Virus record (IMG/VR): IMGVR_UViG_3300017783_000138
Coordinates: 1-29,261 of that record
Direction: 5' to 3' (one strand)
Length of the DNA: 29,261 nt
From: a virus
The notes beneath the pieces were generated by a model. That model worked only from the letters and a program-made list of their open reading frames with translations, was not told the DNA's origin and did not search any database. The position numbers and the translations under genes are program-made. Shown piece after piece: positions 1 to 10,177 of this stretch (position 1 is its first letter; each line of letters opens with the position of its first letter).

Positions 1-3000
1 TATATGACTTAGGTGATTCTCTTAATAAATTTAGAGACTTGTATATTTCAGGTACATCTGTTAATTTCGGTAGCCTTGTCATGTCTGAACACACAGGTCG
101 TGTTAGGTTTACAAACCATTCGACTGGTGCAGAAGTTAAACTTGCGGGTAGCAATATTAACCAACACTTGATAGATTCTACGGTTATATTAGATCTTATT
201 GATAATGACTATTTAGAGTCTAATTTACAAGTTTTAAATTATATGGACTCACAACAAATTAACAATCGTATCGACGTCTTTATTGACTCTGCGGTGTTAG
301 CAATTTTAGATAGTTCGTTCTACCTTGACTCTGCCTTAGGTAAACAAATGTTAGATGTGACTGGTCCGGTTCTAACATATAATAAAGGTACAGGTGTATT
401 TGGTACACAAACAGGTGATACTCTATATAGTAAATCTAGATTTGATTCTGACTTAAATGCAAAAAGCACAACTGAACTAAGTGAAGGTAATAATCTATAT
501 TATACAAGAGCTAGGTTTGACTCTGCACTAGGTACAATATCAACTACTGATTTATCTGAAGGTACGAGTTTATATTATAGTCAGACTCGTGTAGATTCGG
601 CTATTGATGCCAGAGTTACTGGTACATTTGTAGATGCATTAAATATAACAGCTGATGATACAGTTTTATTTAGAGGCCAAGATAGTGCATACTATCTAAG
701 CTATGACAATTTTACAAGTACTCCAAATGTATTAGACTCTACTAATGTAAAAAATATATTCAGTATAACTGGTGATGCTTTAAGTTATAATGCAACCACC
801 GGTGCTTTTAGTTATACACAAGGTACTACTGATAGTGTTACTGAAGGTTCGACTAATTTATATTTTACAGATGATAGAGCAATTGATGCCGTAGAAGGTA
901 CTAACCTTGATATGGGTAGTAATAGTATCACCACTACCGGTAAAATCATGTATTCAAACGTATATAATACAGAGGGTATGTTACCGAGTGCGTCGACTTA
1001 TCATGGTATGTTTGCTCATGTACATGGTACAGGAAAAGGTTACTTTGCACATGGCGGTAATTGGATTAAATTATTAGATGAAACATCATCAACAACCACA
1101 AATTTAACCGAAGGTACAAGATTATATTATACTCTTGGTAGATTCGACTCTGATTTTAATTTAAGAACGACTACAGATCTTACAGAAGGTACTAGTCTAT
1201 ACTATACGCAAGCAAGATTTGATTCGGCCTTTAGTGATAAATCAACATCTAATTTAACTGAAGGTAATAATCTATATTATACTCTTGGCAGATTCGATTC
1301 TGATTTTAATATTAGAACAACGACAAATCTCACTGAGGGCACTAATCTTTATTATACGCAGCTACGCGTTGATTCTGATATTGTATCAAAAGTAAATAAA
1401 GCCTTTGTAGATAACTTAGGTATCAATGCAACACATTTAGGCAGCCAATTACCTGGTCATTATTTAGACTATACTAACTTTACAAATACACCAAATGTTT
1501 TAGACTCTACTAATGTCAAAAATATATTTAGTACTGCAGGAGCAGTATTATCATATAATGCATCTACTGGTGTACTAAGTACAGTTCCAAATGCTTTATA
1601 CAATACAACTTATTTTGATTCTGATTTAGGTGAAAGAACGACTGATAATCTGTCAGAAGGTTCTACAAATAAGTATTACACTAGTGCACGTGCGGACTCA
1701 GATGCTAAACGAGCGATATCTGTCACTGATGCAGGTGGAGACGGATCATTAGCATATAATAATACAACAGGTGTTTTAACTTATACCGGTCCAAGTGCAG
1801 CTGAAGTGCAGGCACATATTACAGCTGGTAATGGTATAGCAATTGGATCTGGAGTCATATCCACAGATAGTTCAGCGAGTGTTGAGTTTGGACAATTAGC
1901 TATTAACGGTAGAACTATATTTGGTGGAACCCATGGTTCTGTAAATATTAATAAAAATAATCAACTTGGCGATAGTACAGTTTCAGTATTAGGTTATACT
2001 TCAGATGACTCAAGTAGAAATGCAGTATTTAACCTTGCAATTGATAATAGAACAAATGCAAATATTGGCTTAACTCTCAATAACGAATTTATATTCGGTA
2101 CAGAAAACGATGATCTAACATACAAATTTGTAAAGAGTACAGGCGTTAATCCTATTGACTTTACAAGTCCTAATACCTTATTTGAAATACAACCAACTGG
2201 CAATAGTAAATTCTTCTCAGGTGTCGATGCCACAAGTAAGACATCTGCTTCTCTTGTACTTGTTGGTGGTCTAGGTGTTGATAAGACTATTCGATCTAAT
2301 GATATAGTTGTTGTTAATAATGTTCAGGCTGGTACAAACGGAACTGGTAAATTTATCGGTAATGTTGATGGTACAGTAGATGATATATCAAATCATAGTA
2401 CAACAAATCTTGCCGAAGGTACAAACTTATATTATACAACTACGAGATTCGATTCTGATTTAGGTGCAACAACTACTGCACATCTGCCTGAAGGTAGTAA
2501 CAAATATTATACTACTGCAAGAGCAGACTCAGATGCTAAGAATGCAATAAGTGTAAACGATGCTGGTGGTGATGGATCACTGAGTTATAACCCTGTTAAT
2601 GGATTATTAACATACACAGGTCCAAGTGCTACTGAGGCAAGAGCTCATTTTTCAGGTGGTACAGGTGTAGATATTAGCGCCGGTGGTGTAATATCAATTG
2701 GTCAAGCAGTTAGTACTACAGACTCAGTTGAATACGGTGGCGGTCTCTTTACTGGTAATGTTACTATTCAAGGTGACTTAACAATTACAGGTACACAGTC
2801 TGCACAAGCGCAAGCTGATCTATCAGTCTCTAATGCTTATATTGTTGTCGCTGACTCTAACTTACAAGACCAAGTTGACATTGGTATTGTTGGTCAGTAT
2901 TCTGACGATGGTGGTACTACACGTAGGCACACGGGCTTCGTACGGGATGCATCTAACGGTGAGTGGTATGTATTTGACAATTTAGTACAAAATAATATTG

Positions 3001-3506
3001 ATAGTAGCCCAAGAGCACAAACGTTAAACCTTACAGACTCTACAGTAAATCTACCAACATGGAACTTCGGTGCATTACGTGGCCAGTATTTAGGATTTGA
3101 TTCAGACTTTACACAGTTCTCTACTAACTATCAAATTAAAGAATCTGACTTTAGCGCAGTAACAGCAAATCGTTATGCTGTTGATACAACAGATGGTCAA
3201 GTTGAGTGTACATTACCTGGTACTCCATCGACAGGAGATTACGTAAAACTTATAGATATCGGCAATTGGAGCGGAGCAAATACGGTTATAGTTAACCGTA
3301 ATGGTTCGACCATTGAGGGATATACAGATAACTTCGAATTAGATTTAGGTCAAAGCATAATCGAATTAATCTATATAAATAGCACATGGAACATATACAG
3401 TTCAATCGGTCAACGAGGTGAAAAAGGCGACAAAGGCGACTCGGCTGATTTAGGAAGTTTTGCGACTTCTTCTCAAGCGATTGCATTTGCCATAGGATTA
3501 GGATAG
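1..3506 (+). CDS. Repeat-built tail-fibre/virion structural protein (5' end outside window)
   Basis: The reading frame is already open at base 3 and encodes a fibre-like segment before the first internal TTG at 39, so the true start lies upstream and the protein exceeds 1,155 residues. It is built of about ten copies of a module of the form (T)LxEGxxLYYTxxRFDSD (for example near bases 471, 543, 1095, 1170, 1243, 1318, 1640, 2402 and 2472). There are also two copies of an NFTxTPNVLDSTNVKNIFS segment (about 708-765 and 1479-1533) and two copies of a DAGGDGSLxYN...LTYTGPSA segment (about 1728 and 2559). Near the C-terminus a short collagen-like GEKGDKGDS run precedes a hydrophobic end. Such stacked low-complexity beta modules are typical of tail fibres in marine T4-like phages. 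The exact fibre cannot be named. Confidence 0.85.
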   Translation, partial: YDLGDSLNKFRDLYISGTSVNFGSLVMSEHTGRVRFTNHSTGAEVKLAGSNINQHLIDSTVILDLIDNDYLESNLQVLNYMDSQQINNRIDVFIDSAVLAILDSSFYLDSALGKQMLDVTGPVLTYNKGTGVFGTQTGDTLYSKSRFDSDLNAKSTTELSEGNNLYYTRARFDSALGTISTTDLSEGTSLYYSQTRVDSAIDARVTGTFVDALNITADDTVLFRGQDSAYYLSYDNFTSTPNVLDSTNVKNIFSITGDALSYNATTGAFSYTQGTTDSVTEGSTNLYFTDDRAIDAVEGTNLDMGSNSITTTGKIMYSNVYNTEGMLPSASTYHGMFAHVHGTGKGYFAHGGNWIKLLDETSSTTTNLTEGTRLYYTLGRFDSDFNLRTTTDLTEGTSLYYTQARFDSAFSDKSTSNLTEGNNLYYTLGRFDSDFNIRTTTNLTEGTNLYYTQLRVDSDIVSKVNKAFVDNLGINATHLGSQLPGHYLDYTNFTNTPNVLDSTNVKNIFSTAGAVLSYNASTGVLSTVPNALYNTTYFDSDLGERTTDNLSEGSTNKYYTSARADSDAKRAISVTDAGGDGSLAYNNTTGVLTYTGPSAAEVQAHITAGNGIAIGSGVISTDSSASVEFGQLAINGRTIFGGTHGSVNINKNNQLGDSTVSVLGYTSDDSSRNAVFNLAIDNRTNANIGLTLNNEFIFGTENDDLTYKFVKSTGVNPIDFTSPNTLFEIQPTGNSKFFSGVDATSKTSASLVLVGGLGVDKTIRSNDIVVVNNVQAGTNGTGKFIGNVDGTVDDISNHSTTNLAEGTNLYYTTTRFDSDLGATTTAHLPEGSNKYYTTARADSDAKNAISVNDAGGDGSLSYNPVNGLLTYTGPSATEARAHFSGGTGVDISAGGVISIGQAVSTTDSVEYGGGLFTGNVTIQGDLTITGTQSAQAQADLSVSNAYIVVADSNLQDQVDIGIVGQYSDDGGTTRRHTGFVRDASNGEWYVFDNLVQNNIDSSPRAQTLNLTDSTVNLPTWNFGALRGQYLGFDSDFTQFSTNYQIKESDFSAVTANRYAVDTTDGQVECTLPGTPSTGDYVKLIDIGNWSGANTVIVNRNGSTIEGYTDNFELDLGQSIIELIYINSTWNIYSSIGQRGEKGDKGDSADLGSFATSSQAIAFAIGLG

Positions 3507-3515
3507 GAATAAAGA

Positions 3516-6455
3516 ATGGCTAAACATTTAATTAGAGATTATGTATTTACACCTGGAGCAGCGGGGGCAGGGACAATTATTGTGCCTGGTAGATTCTCTT
3601 TAGATAAATTATTATTAATTACAAACGTAACTGATAATGTTATCATCTATAACTTCGGCGATCCATCGTTTGCAGGAACGACAGCTGTATTTACAAAGGG
3701 TCCTAATGTAACACATTTTCCTACGGCTGATCAGTCAGAGAGTGGATATTCAACTATTACATTAGCCGCTAATACATCAGCTATGAGTAGTACAGATTTA
3801 TTACAAATTTATTCTGAAGGTATGGTTGAGCAAGGACAAGTTGTTAGACCTTATCAGTTTGGTACCGATGCTATTGAGCGACAACGAATGTCGACACCTC
3901 AGTCACTTATTGATGCTGACTTTGAATATGGATTACAGCCTACAAAGTGGGCAGGCTACGGTACAATTAAAGGTTACCCATCTACATTCGATGAACCTGG
4001 TGTTGACTTAACAGTTGATACAATTACAACAGATTATAATACCACAAGTACAACAAATAGTTTAATTAGTCTGAAGTTTGTAGAAGCTGCACATGACTTG
4101 GCTGCAGGTGATGTTGTTAACGTATCAGGTTTGAATGCTGGTACCGCAGGCTTTTCTCGTGCAGATGGTAGTTTTATTATCGAATCTATACCAACCTCAC
4201 AAAGGCTTACGTATTATGCTCGTGGTATTGTTGGTACATCTAATGGCCAAAGTTTAAAAACAGAAGAAACACTTGGTCGTAGAGGTGGTTTATATGCTAA
4301 CGCATCTATCCCAGTACAATCTGCAACATCAAACGGATCTGATCCAAGTTTAATTACACTTAACTTCGCTAATCCTCATGGATTAGTGCCAGGCTGTCCT
4401 ATCCATACTGTTGTCGGTTCTGGTACAAATAAAGCAAATGCTAGTGGACCATTCTTTATTAAGAAAACTCCTTCACTAACATCAATAGAATTTACAGCTA
4501 GGCCGGGTGCATCAGTTTCTAATCCTGCTAACGTGACCTTATTTGCAATTTCTAACTCTACTATCTTACACAGGCCATCAGATGGTGGTGTTATCTTATC
4601 TACAAAGACTCCGACATATGCAGCATCGGTTGTTCGTATGTCAAAACGATTCTTTAGATATCAGTCAGGTAAAGGTTTCTTATTTTCATCTGGTACATTG
4701 TTTGCCCCTAACTATGACTTACAAAGTATTTCAGCAGCTGGTACAGCCATAGGTTCTGATATTACTGTTAAAACTGATGACATCGATCACGGTTTACAGA
4801 TAGGTGCAGAAATAACTCTTGAAGGTGTAAAAACATCTGGATACGAAGATTCATATGTAGTGTCAGGAGTTATTGATGACTATACATTTAAAGTTTCGGC
4901 AAAATCAGTTTTAGGTGATACGACAGCAATTTTAAAAGAAAGATCTAAAGTATTCGTAAATGGATGGATTGGGTCTGCTGTACGTGCCGGATTGTTTGAT
5001 GAACAAAACGGTGTGTTCTTTGAATATGATGGTAACCAAATGTTCTGTTGTGTTAGATCATCAACTGATAACATTACAGGTACAATTTCAGCAACTGCAA
5101 ACAGTAGCTCTATAACTGGTAATAATACACGATTCTCAGAACAGCTTAGAGCTGGTGATAGAATAGTTGTACGCGGTATGACGCACTTTGTTACAAAGGT
5201 AGAGAGCAATACGACTATTTTTATAACGCCTGACTATAGAGGAATAACTCAAGCTGGTGTACGTGCACAGAAGATTACGGAAAAAAGAGTTCCGCAAGCT
5301 AAGTGGAACTTAGATAAAGCTGATGGATTAGGTTCATCTGGTTATCATTGGGACTTTAACAAAATGCAAATGATCGGCATAGAATACTCATGGTATGGTG
5401 CTGGTTTTATTCATTATATGGTTCGTGGCGATGATGGTAGATGGATTTATCTACATAGAATTAAGAACAACAACGTTAACAACGAAGCTTATATGAGATC
5501 TGGTAACTTACCTGTTCGATATTCGATTGAGAACGATTCACCTATTACATTTTTGACCAATGCCGTTGATAGTAATGCCACTAGTATTCCTGCAGATAAC
5601 TTACAAGAATTTGATGATACAGGTACGTTAATGATCGATAACGAAATCATTACATATACAGGTAGAAGTGTTACTGATGGATCTGGTAACTTTACAGGTT
5701 GTACGCGCGAAGCTTCTCTTACTCAGTATCTACAGGGTAATGTTAACAGCTTGACAGCCGGTGGTAAAGTACCGCATAGTACAAATACTGGTATTATTGA
5801 GATTTCTAACACATGCTCACCAACGTTATCACACTGGGGTTCGTCGTTGATTATGGACGGTAACTTTGACTTAGACCGTGGATATATCTTTAACTATAAA
5901 AATTCACACCAGTCATCGGGTGATAGGATCAGCGCGACTCCAATTACATCATTTATGGTTAGACTTGCGCCTTCGGTATCTAACTCATCAGTTGGTCGAC
6001 TTGGTGCAAAAGACTTATTAAACAGATCACAGCTCTTGATGAAAGAGTGTGCTGCAACTCTTGGTCGTGGTTCATCTACATCTGGTGAGGTGGTTATCCA
6101 AGGTATTATCAATCCAAAGAACTTTCAAGATGCTACATGGAAAAGCTTGAATAGATCCGACGATGGTGGACAACCATCATTTGCTCAGGTTGCAGATAAA
6201 GATGATATTACATGGACAACAGGTTCATATGCGATACCTGGAGAAAGGGTGTTTGCGTTTAACTGTGCTGCTTCTCGTGCCGACTCTCTAACGACGGTGC
6301 TAAACTTAGATGAGCTAAAAGAATTATCTGGTGCTCCACTCGGTGGTGACTTTAAATATCCTGATGGTCCAGATGTTTTAGCAATTAACGCGTTCTGTTT
6401 GGCTGGGGAAGTTAGAGGAACAATTCAGCTCCGATGGGGTGAAGCTCAGGCTTAA
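3516..6455 (+). CDS. Large virion structural protein, marine T4-like type
   Basis: This is a 979-residue protein starting 9 bases after the preceding fibre gene, with an AGGAATAAAG-like ribosome site. The N-terminal region carries a segment around residues 125-155 (RMSTPQSLIDADFEYG followed by QPTKWAGYG) that I associate with large structural proteins encoded beside tail fibres in marine T4-like phages. Near residue 625 there is an IEYSWYGAGFIHYMVRG segment followed by an R-x-IYLHRIKNNN stretch. No signal peptide, membrane segment or enzymatic motif is seen. Repeated SLITLNFANPHGL / LISLKFVEAAHDL-like beta units suggest stacked Ig-like or beta-sandwich domains. A baseplate-associated or fibre-attachment role is an inference from position and size only. 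Confidence 0.75.
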   Translation: MAKHLIRDYVFTPGAAGAGTIIVPGRFSLDKLLLITNVTDNVIIYNFGDPSFAGTTAVFTKGPNVTHFPTADQSESGYSTITLAANTSAMSSTDLLQIYSEGMVEQGQVVRPYQFGTDAIERQRMSTPQSLIDADFEYGLQPTKWAGYGTIKGYPSTFDEPGVDLTVDTITTDYNTTSTTNSLISLKFVEAAHDLAAGDVVNVSGLNAGTAGFSRADGSFIIESIPTSQRLTYYARGIVGTSNGQSLKTEETLGRRGGLYANASIPVQSATSNGSDPSLITLNFANPHGLVPGCPIHTVVGSGTNKANASGPFFIKKTPSLTSIEFTARPGASVSNPANVTLFAISNSTILHRPSDGGVILSTKTPTYAASVVRMSKRFFRYQSGKGFLFSSGTLFAPNYDLQSISAAGTAIGSDITVKTDDIDHGLQIGAEITLEGVKTSGYEDSYVVSGVIDDYTFKVSAKSVLGDTTAILKERSKVFVNGWIGSAVRAGLFDEQNGVFFEYDGNQMFCCVRSSTDNITGTISATANSSSITGNNTRFSEQLRAGDRIVVRGMTHFVTKVESNTTIFITPDYRGITQAGVRAQKITEKRVPQAKWNLDKADGLGSSGYHWDFNKMQMIGIEYSWYGAGFIHYMVRGDDGRWIYLHRIKNNNVNNEAYMRSGNLPVRYSIENDSPITFLTNAVDSNATSIPADNLQEFDDTGTLMIDNEIITYTGRSVTDGSGNFTGCTREASLTQYLQGNVNSLTAGGKVPHSTNTGIIEISNTCSPTLSHWGSSLIMDGNFDLDRGYIFNYKNSHQSSGDRISATPITSFMVRLAPSVSNSSVGRLGAKDLLNRSQLLMKECAATLGRGSSTSGEVVIQGIINPKNFQDATWKSLNRSDDGGQPSFAQVADKDDITWTTGSYAIPGERVFAFNCAASRADSLTTVLNLDELKELSGAPLGGDFKYPDGPDVLAINAFCLAGEVRGTIQLRWGEAQA

Positions 6456-6466
6456 GGTAAAATAAT

Positions 6467-8464
6467 ATGGTCGTAAAACTCAGTTCATTTTTAAGTACTT
6501 CACTTGCTGAAGGATTAGACTCAGCACTTGTTACAGGCATCATTGCAACTACAGACGTTGCATTAGATTCTGGTACATCTGGTAATTATGTTGCACAGAT
6601 AACAGGTGGTGCTGGTATTACAGCTTTGAATGCGGCAACTCATGAAGCAAATGCAATAGTAAAAGTTGATTCAGCAACTATACCAACTAATACAAATGTA
6701 GCTACACTTACGAATAAAACTATTAATCTGACAAATAATACAATGTCAGGTACTCTGGGTCAATTTAATGCTGCGCTAAATGGTTCGACATTTGCATCAT
6801 TAGACGGTGGAGAAACACTTACTAACAAAACTCTGACATCACCTACTATAAACACTCCTACAATTACTGGGCCAGGTTCATTTAGTAAGGTAACAACTCT
6901 AGGATTAAGAGATGTAAGTACTAATCAGTTTGATTTAAGACTCCTATCTAATAGTACTACAGCGTTAACAGATAATCGTACTTTAACATTTGATACAGAG
7001 AATGTAAACAGGTCAGTTAAACTTGGCGGTGATCTGACAATAGATAAAGATCTACGTACGGCCGGTGATTTTAACTTACTAATGAATCTAACTGATAGTA
7101 CTAAAATTACTTTGCCGACAACCGGTACAGTAATGCAATTTGATAGTAACGGTGCGTCAAGCATTACAGGTGCATTCACAGCTGGTACATTATCAGGTGT
7201 TTATCAAGGTGCTGATAGTGACATTACAGTTAAGGTTAACAAAGCTTTTGTCGACGCTCTAAATGTAGATGCGGCAACATTAGGTGGTAGAGATAGTGAT
7301 TACTTACTAGATTATAATAACTTTACAAATACGCCTTCGGGTTCAGTTGCTCTTGCATCTTTAGGAGTCAATCCTCCTAGTAGTCCATCTAATGGTCAAA
7401 TATGGTGGGATGATTCTGCTGGTAACTTATACATTTATTATGTTGATAGTGATGGTGATACACAATGGGTAGAAGCTGTACCACAACTTGCAGCTAATGA
7501 CTTTGTATCAAATGCCAATATTACTAATACTGCTACAGGTACAACCTTTGCTTCAAATTCTTATAACATTCTTAAGATTCAAACTGATAAAGATGATAAT
7601 GGAGGGGCAGATGCTCTTTTACAATTTACAGCTGGCTCATCGAATGCAGTAAAAGCCGAACTTAGATTTGATAATAGCTCTAGTACTTTCGAAATAGGCA
7701 GAGGCGACAACCAAAATCATTTTTCAATGAATGATAGTGGTATTGCTACGTTTAGTGAAAGATTGATAGTTGGTAATACTGATCAAGGTGTGTTTGTAGG
7801 GAACTTTGGCCTGGATGTTGCTGGCTCTACTAAAATTTCCGGAACAGGTATGTACAATGCCCTCACAGTAGAGAATACTTCTAGTGATTTTGAGGGTGCA
7901 AGAATTAGATTACGAGATGGTAACTCAACATCTGGTCAGCATTCTGCGTGGTATATGAACTCAGATGTTGTTTATTTTTATGCCAACAATAATAATATAG
8001 CATGGCAAACAAATTCAGCTGGTATTATGACGCAAGAGAATAAGCCTGCTATGTCTGGTAGAGCGATTCGTGATGTATCTGGAGGTCTAGTCGATGGATA
8101 TATTGCAACTGGACAGAATGTATATGTAAGCAGTTTAATATGTAATAATGGTAGTCATTGGAATAATACTACAGGAGTATGGACTTGTCCTGTAGAAGGA
8201 ATGTATTATGTGTCGGCTCATTGGTTAATAGATAATAATCATACATCAGCTACATTGGCCAGGTTTGCATTCTATCACAATGGAGTAGAAAGATATGTAT
8301 CCTATAACGGCGATAAATCAGGTACAACAAGCGAATATGGTGGCCAACACGGTACATCAGGAATACTTAGTTGTTCTGCCAATGATACAATAACTGTAAA
8401 AGCTACACATGGCAAGTGGCATGGAGGTAGCGAAAGTGCTTTTTCAATACATTTACTTAATTAG
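6467..8464 (+). CDS. Tail-fibre protein with C-terminal C1q/TNF-like head
   Basis: This 665-residue protein starts 11 bases after the previous gene with a TAAGGT ribosome site. The N-terminal half has fibre repeats (LTNKTINLTNNT and LTNKTLTSPTINTPTITGP, about residues 82-137). Near residues 255-290 lies an FVDALNVDAATLGGRDSDYLLDYNNFTNTP module also found in the first gene of the window. The last ~125 residues (GYIATGQNVYVSS... through WTCPVEGMYYVSAHWLI, ARFAFYHNGVERY and ILSCSANDTITVKA) read like a C1q/TNF-type jelly-roll trimer, a fold common at receptor-binding fibre tips. The C1q assignment rests on the strand pattern (G-x-YxVS, H/YxNG, GxLxCxANDTxxVKA) and was not tested by profile search. 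Confidence 0.8.
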   Translation: MVVKLSSFLSTSLAEGLDSALVTGIIATTDVALDSGTSGNYVAQITGGAGITALNAATHEANAIVKVDSATIPTNTNVATLTNKTINLTNNTMSGTLGQFNAALNGSTFASLDGGETLTNKTLTSPTINTPTITGPGSFSKVTTLGLRDVSTNQFDLRLLSNSTTALTDNRTLTFDTENVNRSVKLGGDLTIDKDLRTAGDFNLLMNLTDSTKITLPTTGTVMQFDSNGASSITGAFTAGTLSGVYQGADSDITVKVNKAFVDALNVDAATLGGRDSDYLLDYNNFTNTPSGSVALASLGVNPPSSPSNGQIWWDDSAGNLYIYYVDSDGDTQWVEAVPQLAANDFVSNANITNTATGTTFASNSYNILKIQTDKDDNGGADALLQFTAGSSNAVKAELRFDNSSSTFEIGRGDNQNHFSMNDSGIATFSERLIVGNTDQGVFVGNFGLDVAGSTKISGTGMYNALTVENTSSDFEGARIRLRDGNSTSGQHSAWYMNSDVVYFYANNNNIAWQTNSAGIMTQENKPAMSGRAIRDVSGGLVDGYIATGQNVYVSSLICNNGSHWNNTTGVWTCPVEGMYYVSAHWLIDNNHTSATLARFAFYHNGVERYVSYNGDKSGTTSEYGGQHGTSGILSCSANDTITVKATHGKWHGGSESAFSIHLLN

Positions 8465-8473
8465 GAGAAAATT

Positions 8474-8728
8474 ATGCCGGATATAACGGTAAGTTTAACA
8501 GATACAGAATTTAAAGCATTAGAGTTTGCGACAGTTTCTGTTCAAGACTGGGGCGATAATGCATTAAAGAACAGAGCTCGTATAGCTAAAGAAAAAATTA
8601 TAGAGATTAATACAGCTCATTGTAATACAAATAGTATTGCAATTGCAGTTGGTGAAGATGCACAAGTTACTCAAGCTTTTGATTTGGGAGTCGTAATACG
8701 AGCGGCAGATATAAGCGATAGCGCATAG
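8474..8728 (+). CDS. Small conserved phage protein beside fibre genes
   Basis: This 84-residue, soluble, mostly alpha-helical protein follows the C1q fibre gene by 9 bases and has a strong AGGAG ribosome site (AGGAGAAAATT-ATG). The segment ITVSLTDTEFKALEFATVSVQDW...RARIAKEKIIE is a helix-rich pattern seen in small proteins encoded between fibre genes of marine T4-like phages. Its biochemical role is not known to me. A virion-associated or fibre-assembly role is inferred from position alone. One cysteine and no catalytic motif are visible. Confidence 0.75.
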   Translation: MPDITVSLTDTEFKALEFATVSVQDWGDNALKNRARIAKEKIIEINTAHCNTNSIAIAVGEDAQVTQAFDLGVVIRAADISDSA

Positions 8729-8739
8729 AGAGAAATTAA

Positions 8740-10176
8740 ATGGCTAAACTAAATTTTCCAGCGAGTCCAAGTAACGGTGATACACATACCGTTAACGGTA
8801 ATACGTATACATTTGTAAGCGATCCCGGAGTATGGAAAGCTACAACATTTGGAGATGCCCCAACCGGTCCTTCAGGTACAATTGCTATTGGTACTGTAAC
8901 AACAGGACCAGCTGGTGGCAGTGCATCCGTTTCAAATACTGGATCTAGTACAGCCGCAACTTTAGATTTTACCATACCCGCGGGTGCAGCTGGGGGAGCA
9001 GGTCCTCCTGGTCCTACTGGTCCAGCATCAACAGTAGCAGGTCCTCCTGGTGGTTCAGGTCCGCCGGGTGGTGCAGGTCCTCCTGGCCCTGGTGGTCCTC
9101 CTGGTGGTAATGGTAGTCCAGGTTCTGCAGGTACGATTGCTATTGGTACTGTTAATAGTGTACCTAATAGTTCTCCGGCTGCAGTATCAAATACTGGTAC
9201 GTCGACAGCTGCTGTACTAGATTTTAATATACCAAAAGGTAACGATGGCGCGAATGGTCCTCCGGGGCCTACCGGTCCTGATGGCCCGACGGGCCCTCCA
9301 GGTGCAGGTGCAACTAACGCAGATACAGTTGATAACTTACATGCTGCTAGTTTTTTAAGATCTGATGCAGAAGATACAACTAATTCAAAGTTAAATCTGT
9401 CATTGAATTCGACTGATGTATTAAACTTTTCTTCTAACTCTACTAATGATGCTAGAGGAATATCTTTTAACGATCGTACTGCAGTATCAGCAGACTATAA
9501 TGACGGTTATTTGAGACTTAATCAGAATAGTGAATTTAGCAATGGTGTGTATTCTCCTGGTACTATTAGAGCTGACGGAACTTTTACTGGTTCTGTATTA
9601 CTAACTAGTAAAGATATCAGATCAAATGCTTCCTCAACTTGGACTGGCAATCCTGGCGCACAAGGTAAGATCCAATATCACTCAAACAGATGGTACATTG
9701 TTGCTGACAACTCTTCTAACAGGATTGTACAATTTAGACGAGATGGTTCGGATGTGTCATACGTCGATAACTCTGGAACTTACCAAGGTAGAGCAGCGTC
9801 TGCAAACTGGGCTGACCTTGCTGAGAAATATAATGCTGATGCTGTATATGAAGAAGGTGACTTAGTTGCAGTCGGAGGTGATAAGGAAATCACCTTGTTT
9901 CAAAAAGGAATGCCTCTTGCTGGTATAATTTCTGTTGCACCTGGTCTTAGAATGAACGTAACAGAAGAAAATATGGAAGATCCTTTATGGCCATACGTCG
10001 CTCTTAAGGGTAGATTGAAATGTAAAATAAATGGATCTGCAAAAAAGGGTGATTATATAGTTACTGATGATAATGGTAAAGCTAGAGTCGCTTGTTGTCA
10101 GTCTGAGATAAATATACTAAATTTAGTAGGACTTGCCTTAGAAGACGGCGAGGATCTTATAGAAGTGAAAGTATAA
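8740..10176 (+). CDS. Collagen-like tail-fibre protein
   Basis: This 478-residue protein begins with a phage-fibre N-terminus (FPASPSNGDTHTVNGNTYTF). It has two related beta repeats of the form IAIGTV...SNTGxSTAAxLDFxIP (about residues 47-80 and 137-166). Each is followed by a collagen-like Gly-X-Y tract rich in Gly-Pro-Pro (about residues 81-132 and 166-191). A predicted fibre shaft follows. The C-terminal ~110 residues begin with the WADLAEKYNAD motif seen at the ends of many phage fibres, where such domains sit beside intramolecular-chaperone or autoproteolytic (S74/G2-type) regions. No catalytic residues for self-cleavage could be confirmed. A CC pair sits in this terminal domain. It precedes the two CHTS-tailed genes by one base, so it is the likely fibre partner. 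The GPP tracts are also possible prolyl-hydroxylase targets. Confidence 0.85.
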   Translation: MAKLNFPASPSNGDTHTVNGNTYTFVSDPGVWKATTFGDAPTGPSGTIAIGTVTTGPAGGSASVSNTGSSTAATLDFTIPAGAAGGAGPPGPTGPASTVAGPPGGSGPPGGAGPPGPGGPPGGNGSPGSAGTIAIGTVNSVPNSSPAAVSNTGTSTAAVLDFNIPKGNDGANGPPGPTGPDGPTGPPGAGATNADTVDNLHAASFLRSDAEDTTNSKLNLSLNSTDVLNFSSNSTNDARGISFNDRTAVSADYNDGYLRLNQNSEFSNGVYSPGTIRADGTFTGSVLLTSKDIRSNASSTWTGNPGAQGKIQYHSNRWYIVADNSSNRIVQFRRDGSDVSYVDNSGTYQGRAASANWADLAEKYNADAVYEEGDLVAVGGDKEITLFQKGMPLAGIISVAPGLRMNVTEENMEDPLWPYVALKGRLKCKINGSAKKGDYIVTDDNGKARVACCQSEINILNLVGLALEDGEDLIEVKV

Positions 10177-10177
10177 T

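Noticed and set aside
8475-8975. Minus-strand open frames opposite fibre genes (for example 8736-8975 and 4880-5209)
   Set aside because: They lie opposite well-supported genes, have no ribosome sites and encode compositions that mirror the sense repeats.
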